Shown here piece after piece: positions 1 to 6,314 of a DNA stretch of 35,638 nucleotides. A model generated the notes under the pieces. That model made no database searches, was not told the origin of the DNA, and saw only the letters and a list, made by a program, of their open reading frames with translations. The position numbers and the translations under genes are program-made. The stretch spans positions 1 to 35,638 of the forward strand of contig CACWLL010000005.1 of NCBI GenBank assembly GCA_902761735.1, written 5' to 3'. Position 1 is the stretch's first letter, and the number at the start of each line of letters is the position of its first letter. The stretch is from an uncultured bacterium (GTDB lineage: Bacteria; Cyanobacteriota; Vampirovibrionia; Gastranaerophilales; Gastranaerophilaceae).

Positions 1-60
1 CCAAAATGTAATAAAACTAAGAAAAGAATTGGGATAAGTTTTCACACAAAAATAAAAATA

Positions 61-94
61 TTAAAAGGGACTAGTTTATACTAGTCCCTTTTAA
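61..94. terminator. Long perfect hairpin, probable terminator
   Basis: A perfect 15-bp inverted repeat (61-75 with 80-94) encloses a 4-base loop. On the minus strand it is followed by a T-rich stretch, and on the plus strand the stem ends in TTTTAA, so it could work in either direction. It lies next to a copy of a tRNA 3' end at 95-112, just as the tRNA-Arg at 281-354 is followed by its own hairpin. Confidence 0.7.
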
Positions 95-112
95 TTTACC
101 CTGGATGCGATT
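95..112 (-). repeat. Orphan copy of the tRNA-Arg 3' end
   Basis: Bases 95-112 match 279-296, the 3' acceptor and T-arm end of the tRNA-Arg gene plus two flanking bases, at 17 of 18 positions. No tRNA body is attached: the sequence that should form the T loop and anticodon arm is replaced by the GC-rich island. It may be a degraded second tRNA or one side of an old integration event at the tRNA 3' end. Confidence 0.6.
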
Positions 113-240
113 TATCACTTCGCTCGCCTTCGACGTGACTTCGCTGTTTGCTTTTTACGGCAAGTGTGCCTTAAGCAAACAGGCTCCGCACTTGGCTCGC
201 TCGTTCCGAACGCAATTCGGCGTTCTCATCGCTATCTCAT
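113..240. repeat. GC-rich palindromic intergenic island
   Basis: This stretch is visibly richer in G+C than its surroundings. It contains a nested hairpin: CTGTTTGCTT (144-153) pairs with AAGCAAACAG (173-182), and inside it GGCA (159-162) pairs with TGCC (167-170). Two related direct repeats flank the hairpin, CACTTCGCTCGCC (starting near 117) and CACTTGGCTCGCT (near 190). No credible reading frame is present. It looks like a small dispersed repeat or a remnant of a mobile element; its family is not recognised. Confidence 0.5.
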
Positions 241-245
241 AAAAA

Positions 246-279
246 ATAGGACGGAATAACAAAAGTCATTCCGTCTTAT
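246..279 (-). terminator. Terminator of tRNA-Arg
   Basis: Bases 246-260 pair with 265-279 over 15 positions (two are G-U type in RNA) around an AAAA loop. Read on the minus strand, the hairpin begins two bases after the tRNA 3' end and is followed by a run of six T, the classical intrinsic terminator layout. Confidence 0.8.
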
Positions 280-280
280 T

Positions 281-354
<74 letters not shown>

Positions 355-395
355 TCGTATACTTTGAAAACCGCATCTGCGCCATCTCCTATACC

Positions 396-423
396 ATACT
401 AGCACAAACATATTTTTGTGCAA
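396..423 (-). promoter_or_regulatory. Promoter of tRNA-Arg
   Basis: On the minus strand, -35 TTGCAC (423-418) and -10 TAGTAT (401-396) are 16 bases apart, with TGC just before the -10 (extended -10). The start would fall about 35 bases before the mature tRNA. A 7-bp inverted repeat, GCACAAA/TTTGTGC (402-408 and 415-421), occupies the spacer; whether it is an operator is unknown. Confidence 0.5.
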
Positions 424-538
424 CAATATTTTTTTTATTATTTGTTAACATATTTTAAGATTTACTTTTTATTGCGCAATTTGGCATAATTGAAATACTT
501 TATATTAATGTAAGGTAGTGTTTTAGAAAAGGTTATTT

Positions 539-1246
539 ATGGCAATTCCGACAGCAAGATTATTAGAAATTTGCGTCCCAAGTACTGTCTTTCTCGGAAC
601 TAACATCAAAAAAGTAGAAAACGGAGAAACAGCACGCGGGGCTGTTGTGTTTGCTCAAGGAGCAAAAATAGCCGAAGCTATTACAAAATACAATGACAGT
701 ACCGCTAAAACCGCAACAGAAGCTTATAACATCTTTGGCAAATATGCGAATAAAAGTAAAATTTTAGATTACACCGGCAAAGGTATAAACTGGGCGACCC
801 ATAATGTTAACCCTCTTATTTGTGCAGCAAGCACATATAAAGTATTAAAATCAGATGACAAAGTCCACACCGGAATAACTCAACTTGGCGCTATTTCAGG
901 TATGTTCTTAGGTGAAGGATTGATGAAACAAAACATGGATAAATTTATCAATCCCGAAAATGTAGCAAAACTCGGCAAGTGGCTGAGCGATAACGGATTA
1001 AAAACAGTAGGTGAATACCTCACTAAAAATGCCGCCGGCGGAAAAATTTCGGCTATTGCAAAAGGTGTTGCATTCGTTTGCGCATCACTAACATCATACG
1101 AAATTGGTGAACAATTGGCAAAACCTATGGCTGACGAAGTTTGCACAAACCTCGGACTGTCTAAACCTAAAACCTCGAATAATTCAAGTCAGACTGAAAT
1201 GAATTACGAAATGCCCAATCCGCAAAAAATCGACCGTATGATATAG
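539..1246 (+). CDS. Unknown 235-aa protein
   Basis: I do not recognise this protein. It starts without a cleavable signal peptide and has several Gly/Ala-rich, weakly hydrophobic stretches (about residues 34-48, 92-100, 113-128 and 168-186), suggesting membrane-associated or packed helices rather than clear transmembrane segments. The last 25 residues are polar and rich in Asn, Ser and Pro. A possible promoter is TTGGCA (481-486) with TATTAA (503-508); the ribosome site is weak (AAAAGG, about 7 bases before ATG). It is monocistronic between the divergent tRNA and the SpoIID-type gene. It is probably a lineage-specific protein. Confidence 0.75.
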   Translation: MAIPTARLLEICVPSTVFLGTNIKKVENGETARGAVVFAQGAKIAEAITKYNDSTAKTATEAYNIFGKYANKSKILDYTGKGINWATHNVNPLICAASTYKVLKSDDKVHTGITQLGAISGMFLGEGLMKQNMDKFINPENVAKLGKWLSDNGLKTVGEYLTKNAAGGKISAIAKGVAFVCASLTSYEIGEQLAKPMADEVCTNLGLSKPKTSNNSSQTEMNYEMPNPQKIDRMI

Positions 1247-1264
1247 CTCTACTCAAAATTAATG

Positions 1265-1273
1265 TGCTATAAT
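1265..1273 (+). promoter_or_regulatory. Extended -10 promoter directly before the SpoIID-type gene
   Basis: TGCTATAAT (1265-1273) is a perfect extended -10 element. It ends nine bases before the chosen ATG at 1283, so transcription should begin only about three bases before the start codon. No Shine-Dalgarno sequence fits in that space. No convincing -35 is seen. Confidence 0.6.
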
Positions 1274-1282
1274 ATATTTATT

Positions 1283-2161
1283 ATGAAGAAATTTGTGCTA
1301 TTTTTGACAATATTTTTCCTTGCATTAATTAATGCATCTCCTTGTTATGCAATAAAAATAGGAATTATAACAAACTCTTCTCAAATAGGTGTTGGCTCAT
1401 CTAAGGAAACCTCATTGATTGATGCCAATACTAACAAAACAATATGCAAAATTGATGCAATGAAAGGTTATGAAATTATTCCGTATAAAAATAAAATGGC
1501 AATCAGACTTAACGGAAAATTTTATGAAATAAAATCTGATAATATTGTATTAAAGCCTGCAAAAGACGGGTTTGTAAATGCTAAACGCAAATGGTATCGC
1601 GGATTTTTGATGATACAAAATCGAAATAATAAATTAACGGTAATTAATAATGTAGATTTAGAAGATTACATTCGTGGAGTTGTTCCTGCTGAAATGCCGT
1701 CAGGCTGGGAATTAGAAGCATTAAAAGCACAAGCAATCGCTGCAAGAAGCTATGCTCTTGCAAATCTCGGAAAACGTGCCTCACTGGGTTTTGATTTAAA
1801 AGATACACCTGAAGATCAGGCATACGGCGGAGCTTCTGCCGAAACAGGAAGAACCAATACAGCTGTTGAGCAAACCGAAAAAATAGTTTTAACATACAAT
1901 TATAAAGTCGTTTCTGCATACTATTCCGCATCTGCAGGCGGACAAACAATAAGCGCAAAAGACGTTTGGGGAGCTGACGTTCCGTACATTCGTTCCGCTG
2001 TTCCTTCCTACGACGGTAATGTAAAAAAGAACGGTCATGGCGTAGGCATGTCTCAGCATGGAGCAAATAATCTTGCAAAAGACGGCTATAATGCCTACCA
2101 AATATTACAATATTTTTACAAAAACGTTAAATTTGCAAAGGCTACAGAACATAAAGGATAA
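1283..2161 (+). CDS. Secreted SpoIID/LytB-domain protein
   Basis: This 292-aa protein begins with a Sec signal peptide (residues 1-23, Lys-Lys then a hydrophobic core, cleavage after CYA). The rest matches the SpoIID/LytB family: VVPAEMP with the presumed catalytic Glu137, the following AQAIAARSYA helix, and GHGVGMSQHGA at 251-261. In sporulating bacteria SpoIID is a lytic transglycosylase that cuts denuded peptidoglycan; non-sporulating relatives have envelope or division-linked homologues. A role in peptidoglycan cleavage outside the membrane is therefore likely, but sporulation is not implied. An upstream ATG at 1262 is in frame, but it overlaps the -10 box and would spoil the signal peptide, so 1283 is preferred. 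Confidence 0.88.
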   Translation: MKKFVLFLTIFFLALINASPCYAIKIGIITNSSQIGVGSSKETSLIDANTNKTICKIDAMKGYEIIPYKNKMAIRLNGKFYEIKSDNIVLKPAKDGFVNAKRKWYRGFLMIQNRNNKLTVINNVDLEDYIRGVVPAEMPSGWELEALKAQAIAARSYALANLGKRASLGFDLKDTPEDQAYGGASAETGRTNTAVEQTEKIVLTYNYKVVSAYYSASAGGQTISAKDVWGADVPYIRSAVPSYDGNVKKNGHGVGMSQHGANNLAKDGYNAYQILQYFYKNVKFAKATEHKG

Positions 2162-2268
2162 TAATTAAAACCGGTCAAAAACACTGTCATATAGCAGTTT
2201 TAAGGTGTATATCTCTTTTATTTCCTTTTATATCTTGCCGTTATATGAAAAAAAACTCCAAAACCCTC

Positions 2269-2296
2269 TTGCAAAAAGAAAATAAAATGTTATAAT
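2269..2296 (+). promoter_or_regulatory. Strong promoter of the HU gene
   Basis: TTGCAA (2269-2274) and TATAAT (2291-2296) are 16 bases apart and TGT precedes the -10 (extended -10). This gives a 5' leader of about 80 bases ending in a strong Shine-Dalgarno, GGAGG, before the ATG at 2382. It is one of the best promoters in the window, as expected for an abundant nucleoid protein. Confidence 0.75.
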
Positions 2297-2381
2297 AATT
2301 TCGTCGATAGAAAAAGCATGCGGGGGTAAAAGAAAATGGTTTCTTAATTCCGTTTGCACAAAAGGAAGAAGGAGGTTCGTA

Positions 2382-2657
2382 ATGAACAAAGAAGAATTAG
2401 TAAAAGAAGTATCTAAGAAAGCAAAAGTATCTCAAAAATCAACTGCTGACGTTATCGCAGCAACTTTAGAAACTATTCAAAAAACTGTTTCTAAAGGTAA
2501 AAAAGTAACTTTAGTTGGTTTCGGTACATTTGAATCAAGAAAAAGAGCAGCTAGAACCGGTAGAAATCCTCAAACAGGTGCTACTTTGAAAATCGCTGCT
2601 AAAACTGTACCTGCTTTCTCAGCTGGTAAGAAATTCAAAGAACTTCTTGCTAAGTAA
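2382..2657 (+). CDS. hup: HU-family DNA-binding protein
   Basis: This 91-aa protein is a typical full-length HU. It has the N-terminal helix pair, GFGTF (46-50), the DNA-intercalating arm with RNPQTG (61-66) including the conserved proline, and the C-terminal FSAGKKFK (79-86). HU dimers bend and compact DNA in the nucleoid with little sequence specificity and help replication and recombination. The gene stands alone with its own strong promoter, a near-perfect Shine-Dalgarno and its own terminator. HU and IHF subunits look alike; a single homodimeric HU is the simpler reading. Confidence 0.96.
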   Translation: MNKEELVKEVSKKAKVSQKSTADVIAATLETIQKTVSKGKKVTLVGFGTFESRKRAARTGRNPQTGATLKIAAKTVPAFSAGKKFKELLAK

Positions 2658-2678
2658 TTGTTCATTAGAGCAAGTTTT

Positions 2679-2711
2679 AAAAACCGCCGTGTCAACAGAC
2701 CGGCGGTTTTT
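2679..2711 (+). terminator. Terminator of the HU gene
   Basis: AAAAACCGCCG (2679-2689) pairs with CGGCGGTTTTT (2701-2711). A further GTC/GAC pair inside leaves an AACA loop. GC-rich stem plus T tract 22 bases after the stop: an intrinsic terminator, which also faces the toxin gene from the other side. Confidence 0.9.
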
Positions 2712-2764
2712 AGCATATGCAAAATATCAGTCTGTTTGAGAAGAAAGAACAGATAGTTTGATAA

Positions 2765-3067
2765 TTATAATTCTGCACAAATATCTTGATAAGTTGTTAA
2801 TACTCTCAATATTCTTAATGTTTTATCATCAATAATCCTATATACAATCAGATAATTCTTTTTAACAACATAAAATTTTACATCCATATATGTAAAATCT
2901 TTTCTTGCTTTTCCAATATTTGGATGAGTTAATAACATCTTAAAAGTTTTATAAAATAATTTCATCATTAAATTTGCTGCAGGTTTATTATCTTGTGCAA
3001 TAAATTCAGAAATTATTTCCATATCATTATATGCTTTACTTGTAATTTCAAGTTTTAAATTATTCAT
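2765..3067 (-). CDS. ParE/RelE-family toxin
   Basis: This 100-aa protein has the layout of the ParE/RelE toxin fold: an N-terminal strand, two long helices (about 11-48), a basic middle, and the strand pair KNYLIVYRIIDDKTLRILRV (70-89), typical of the family. ParE members poison DNA gyrase and RelE members cut mRNA on the ribosome; the sequence alone does not decide between them, though the RHH-type partner favours ParE. Its ATG overlaps the last eight bases of the antitoxin gene, so translation is probably coupled. A small protein with this order (antitoxin first) is a type II toxin-antitoxin system; it may only stabilise the region. Confidence 0.85.
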   Translation of the reverse strand: MNNLKLEITSKAYNDMEIISEFIAQDNKPAANLMMKLFYKTFKMLLTHPNIGKARKDFTYMDVKFYVVKKNYLIVYRIIDDKTLRILRVLTTYQDICAEL

Positions 3068-3296
3068 ACTTCTTTATTAATTTTTGCATTGCGGAATGAC
3101 CTTCTAAAATGGCAGTATCATTCCAACCTTCTTCAATATCTCTGTTTAATTGTGCGATTCTTTCTTGTGAAATAGAGTCTTTTGAAGCTAGAAGTCTTAA
3201 AGCTTCTCTAATAACTTCGCTAACAGAATTATAAAGTCCTGATGCAACCTTATCCTGTACAAATTTTTCTAAAGTCGGTGTTAAAGAAATGTTCAT
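3060..3296 (-). CDS. ParD-like ribbon-helix-helix antitoxin
   Basis: This 78-aa protein starts with the ribbon MNISLTP, followed by two helices with SVSEVIREALRLL, the signature of ParD/CopG antitoxins that dimerise to bind DNA. The acidic, flexible C-terminus (about residues 45-78) should wrap the toxin. The start at 3296 places the ribbon at the N-terminus; a GTG- or ATG-type start four codons upstream (3308) is possible. It lies first in the operon, just downstream of a palindrome at 3331-3349 that is the likely autoregulatory operator. Confidence 0.85.
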   Translation of the reverse strand: MNISLTPTLEKFVQDKVASGLYNSVSEVIREALRLLASKDSISQERIAQLNRDIEEGWNDTAILEGHSAMQKLIKKYE

Positions 3297-3310
3297 ATTA
3301 TACCCCATTT

Positions 3311-3349
3311 ATAACAAACTATATATATATAATAACAAATTTTGTTATT
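3311..3349 (-). promoter_or_regulatory. Operator palindrome of the toxin-antitoxin operon
   Basis: AATAACAAA (3331-3339), one central T, and TTTGTTATT (3341-3349) form a perfect 19-base palindrome upstream of the antitoxin. A further half-site ATAACAAA lies at 3311-3318, between the palindrome and the start codon. Ribbon-helix-helix antitoxins normally bind such repeats cooperatively to repress their own operon; binding here is inferred. Confidence 0.55.
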
Positions 3350-3423
3350 TATATCAAGATAATAGCTGTAAATATTTACAAATTAGCAAATTTTATTTTT
3401 CATAAAAATTTTAATTGATTTTA

Positions 3424-3915
3424 TTAACAACGATGACCTCCATTCGTTAATAAATCTCTCAACATATTTTTTGCCTCATATAATCCCGAATCTTGAGTTC
3501 CATCTGCAAATTTTTTGCACTCATCTAAAATTTGTGTGCATATTTTTCTCATATCGGTATAGTGTTCACGCTTTTTATTTTTACCGAATTTTTTAAGAAT
3601 AACATTAAAGAATGTGCCTATATCTTCGCCATCTCGCCATATAGCACATGTAATCCATTCGGGTGCTAAATTCCTTTTATTACTGTCATAATGACCAACA
3701 ACTTCAAGATTAACTAAACCCCAATGCTTATTTTTATTAACAGGTGTTTCATTTAATACAATGAAAAACCCTTCAACACTTTTTTCTGAATTCTTTTTTC
3801 TCAAGCAATCTCTTAATGCTTCCAATTCTTTATTATGAACTATGTTTATACCCGATTGTGTTAAATGGTCATATAAATATTGTTTAGGTTTTGAATCGAT
3901 AAAAGTAATTTTCAT
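3424..3915 (-). CDS. Unknown 163-aa protein
   Basis: I do not recognise this soluble protein. It has no signal peptide or membrane segment. The N-terminal half reads as alternating strands and a helix (MKITFID, FFIVLNE, WGLVNLEVVGHYD), and residues about 85-100 include WITCAIWRDGEDIG; the C-terminal third is helical, basic and Cys-containing, ending in a Cys. It lies upstream of, and in the same direction as, the toxin-antitoxin pair, but the operator in between argues for separate transcription. It may belong to the same acquired segment. Function is open. Confidence 0.7.
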   Translation of the reverse strand: MKITFIDSKPKQYLYDHLTQSGINIVHNKELEALRDCLRKKNSEKSVEGFFIVLNETPVNKNKHWGLVNLEVVGHYDSNKRNLAPEWITCAIWRDGEDIGTFFNVILKKFGKNKKREHYTDMRKICTQILDECKKFADGTQDSGLYEAKNMLRDLLTNGGHRC

Positions 3916-4046
3916 AATATTCTCCGCATTAATCTATTCTTACTATTTATACATAAAACTCAAAAAAATATTTTTTGCCAATACAAAATAGCAAAAAATT
4001 TTTTTAGGGGTTTTGTAATTATATATAGCATAAAAGAGGTATATTA

Positions 4047-4748
4047 ATGCGAATTCAAAGAGTACAAAACAATAATTATAATACTAACTTCGGGATGAAA
4101 TATCCTATTTATAGAACAAAAAATGTAAGTTCTGAATTTGTCAAAAAAGTAGATAAATGTTTGGAATCATTGCCTGACGAATGGCAAGAGCCATTAATGA
4201 AAAATAAATATAACCTTTTCTGTTCAGAATCTATACAAGATACATTTGACCGTCTTTCAATTCCTGATATGGCACCAGATTGGGATGCAGTTACATGCGG
4301 TCATCCTATGTTCAAGTTTTTTGTTTTTACACCAAAAATAGAAGATAATGATTTGCAAAGAGTTATTAATCACGAAATCTCACATGGAATTGTTAATAGT
4401 GTAAAACTTACAGATAAAATTGATTATCTTCAGCAGATATTCAAAGACGGTGCAAAATTTCCGTATGAAGAACCTAACTACAAAAATCTTTATGACTTAA
4501 AAAATCTCTTAATAAACCCTATTGATGATTACAGGATTAATGAAGTTTTTGCGGATATTATTGCTTGGGCTCAAAAAGGCGGTGGCTTGTGGGGTAGCGG
4601 ATATAAAGGCAGTGCGAAGAACCCGAATTTCTTTAAGGAAAACTATCCTTCAACTTATGCGAAACTAAAAGATTTTAAACCAAATCAGCAGGAAATTGAA
4701 CCGAAGAATGAATTTGAATGGGGAAATGATGATGATTTGCCGTTTTAG
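4047..4748 (+). CDS. Putative zinc metallopeptidase (HEISH motif)
   Basis: This 233-aa protein carries a zincin motif, HEISH at residues 109-113 followed by Gly, inside the helix VINHEISHGIVNS. A glutamate in INEVFAD (Glu166) fits a third zinc ligand of a gluzincin-type site, 53 residues downstream. The catalytic-type histidines and Glu110 are all present, so hydrolytic activity is plausible; substrate and precise family are unknown. There is no signal peptide. The N-terminus is Asn-rich with NFG at 14-16, a style shared with other unknown proteins of this window. The C-terminus is acidic. It has a ribosome site (GAGG) and stands alone. Confidence 0.7.
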   Translation: MRIQRVQNNNYNTNFGMKYPIYRTKNVSSEFVKKVDKCLESLPDEWQEPLMKNKYNLFCSESIQDTFDRLSIPDMAPDWDAVTCGHPMFKFFVFTPKIEDNDLQRVINHEISHGIVNSVKLTDKIDYLQQIFKDGAKFPYEEPNYKNLYDLKNLLINPIDDYRINEVFADIIAWAQKGGGLWGSGYKGSAKNPNFFKENYPSTYAKLKDFKPNQQEIEPKNEFEWGNDDDLPF

Positions 4749-4757
4749 AGCAAGTAG

Positions 4758-4774
4758 GTTGGGTGAAACCCAAC
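4758..4774. repeat. GTTGGGT/ACCCAAC hairpin repeat
   Basis: GTTGGGT (4758-4764), loop GAA, ACCCAAC (4768-4774) forms a compact hairpin just after the metallopeptidase gene. From memory, tagGTTGGGT...ACCCAAC units are widely scattered between genes in cyanobacteria and other bacteria. It lacks a T tract, so it is a weak terminator at best. Confidence 0.45.
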
Positions 4775-4900
4775 AATAACTTTTAAGTGAAATATAGGGA
4801 TAAAAAGAGCAAATATGCGGAGATTTGTGTTACCGAAATCGGACTTTCCAGACCTTTTATGCTCAATCAGTTTTCGACCTTTTTAAATCGGCAAAGCTGG

Positions 4901-4927
4901 ATTGCTTCGCCTTCACAGACTTGCAAT
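4901..4927. repeat. Short intergenic repeat with ATTGC/GCAAT ends
   Basis: ATTGC (4901-4905) and GCAAT (4923-4927) bracket a GC-rich core containing TTCGCCTTC. This resembles the dispersed GGATTGCTTCG...GCAATGA intergenic repeats seen in many bacteria (from memory), and in composition the GC-rich island at 113-240. A 64-codon frame covers this region (4787-4981) but looks non-coding. The rest of the 4749-5012 gap shows nothing else. Confidence 0.35.
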
Positions 4928-5012
4928 GATATGGAATCCTTACGACCAAATGTCCTGAAAAAAGGTAGCATATTTATATAATTCCTTGCGATAATCTATA
5001 ATAAAATATAAA

Positions 5013-6107
5013 CTATACCGCAAAGCGGAAATGAACCAAATCCCCGTCCTGAACAACGTAATCTTTACCCTCAAGACGAGTAACACCTTTCTCCTTACAC
5101 GCTACATACGACCCTAATTTTACAAAGTCGTCATAAGGTGTAATTTCTGCGCGGATAAAACCTTTTTCAAAATCGGTATGGATAACTCCGGCAGCCTGCG
5201 GTGCCTTTGTACCCGCAATAATAGTCCAAGCTCGAACTTCTTTTTCACCGGCCGTTATAAATGTTCTTAAATTAAGCAAATTATATACCGTTTTTATCAT
5301 TCTGTTTATTCCGCTATCATCTATACCCAGTTCTTTCATATATGCAAGAGCTTCATCTCCCAATTCGCACAATTCTTCTTCAATTTTTGCAGAAATTATA
5401 ACCATTTGTGCACTATGAGATTTTGCATATTCTTCAACTTGTTTAGTATAAGCATTACCGTCTTTCAAATCATATTCCGAAACATTTGCCGCATATATTA
5501 CAGGTTTTGTCATCATAAGATTAAGCTGCTTCACAAAAGGAATTTCTTCCTCATTAAAAACATCTGCAATATTAATATATAAGCCGTTATTAAGAAGCTC
5601 TTTTAATGTTTGAAGTGCATTATATTCAATTTTCGCATCTTTTTCGCCTGCTTTATATTGTTTTGAAATCCTTGCCTCACGCTTTTCAACGGAAGCCAAA
5701 TCAGCTAGAGCAAGTTCAGTATTAATAGTGGCTATATCATCCAGCGGATTTACTTTGCCTGCTACGTGAATTGTATTCGGGTCATCAAAGCATCTTACAA
5801 CATGAATAATTGCATCTACTTCCCTTATATTGTGCAAAAATTGGTTACCTAAACCTTCACCCTTACTTGCACCTTTAACCAAACCGGCAATATCGACAAA
5901 CTCAATTGCTGTCGGAATAATTTGATTTGTCTTGCATAATTTTGCAAGAATTTCCAACCTGTCATCCGGTACATTGACAACACCTACATTAGGCTCAATC
6001 GTACAAAACGGATAATTGGCACTTTGGGCATTTTTCGCACTTGTTAACGCATTAAATAACGTTGATTTCCCAACATTCGGAAGCCCTACTATACCTGTTC
6101 TTAACAT
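5013..6107 (-). CDS. ychF: Obg-like ATPase YchF
   Basis: This 364-aa protein is a full-length YchF. The P-loop GLPNVGKST is at residues 8-16, the switch region [17 protein letters not shown] begins near 73, a coiled-coil insertion follows, and the C-terminal TGS domain ends in the family's typical [14 protein letters not shown]. YchF is a translation-associated P-loop ATPase (it prefers ATP to GTP) that binds ribosomes and is linked to oxidative stress responses. The start is set by AAGAGG before the ATG. It is transcribed alone from a good promoter and diverges from the GntR-type regulator. Confidence 0.97.
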   Translation of the reverse strand: MLRTGIVGLPNVGKSTLFNALTSAKNAQSANYPFCTIEPNVGVVNVPDDRLEILAKLCKTNQIIPTAIEFVDIAGLVKGASKGEGLGNQFLHNIREVDAIIHVVRCFDDPNTIHVAGKVNPLDDIATINTELALADLASVEKREARISKQYKAGEKDAKIEYNALQTLKELLNNGLYINIADVFNEEEIPFVKQLNLMMTKPVIYAANVSEYDLKDGNAYTKQVEEYAKSHSAQMVIISAKIEEELCELGDEALAYMKELGIDDSGINRMIKTVYNLLNLRTFITAGEKEVRAWTIIAGTKAPQAAGVIHTDFEKGFIRAEITPYDDFVKLGSYVACKEKGVTRLEGKDYVVQDGDLVHFRFAV

Positions 6108-6141
6108 ATTTATTTCCTCTTAAAAACTCTTTATAATCCTG

Positions 6142-6170
6142 ATTTTATCTAAAAGCCGACAGTTTGTAAA
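6142..6170 (-). promoter_or_regulatory. Promoter of ychF
   Basis: On the minus strand, -35 TTTACA (6170-6165) and -10 TAAAAT (6147-6142) are exactly 17 bases apart, giving a leader of about 28 bases with AAGAGG ahead of the ychF ATG. Confidence 0.65.
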
Positions 6171-6257
6171 GGGGAAACAATTATTAGCCGTTATAAGACG
6201 ATACAAAATATGTTAGATATAATGTAAACTTTTCTTCATATACTAACAAAAAATATA

Positions 6258-6286
6258 TTGATGTTTTTTTATACATAGTATATTAT
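6258..6286 (+). promoter_or_regulatory. Promoter of the four-winged-helix regulator
   Basis: TTGATG (6258-6263) and TATTAT (6281-6286) are 17 bases apart. Transcription would start near 6293, about 22 bases before the ATG at 6315, leaving room for the Shine-Dalgarno AAAGG (6302-6306). Confidence 0.55.
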
Positions 6287-6314
6287 TAAAAAATGGTGAT
6301 GAAAGGTGTGTAGA

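Noticed and set aside
1283-2161. Evidence for sporulation from the SpoIID-type gene
   Set aside because: SpoIID/LytB homologues are common in non-sporulating bacteria and no other sporulation gene is present.
2172-2202. Possible terminator after the SpoIID-type gene
   Set aside because: The stem AAAAC..CTG/CAGTTTT needs a bulge and lacks a T tract; too weak to call.
2731-2755. TCTGTT/AACAGA hairpin beyond the toxin gene
   Set aside because: Only six pairs with a long loop, likely chance in AT-rich DNA.
4787-4981. 64-codon open frame
   Set aside because: It covers an intergenic repeat, has no ribosome site and an implausible composition.
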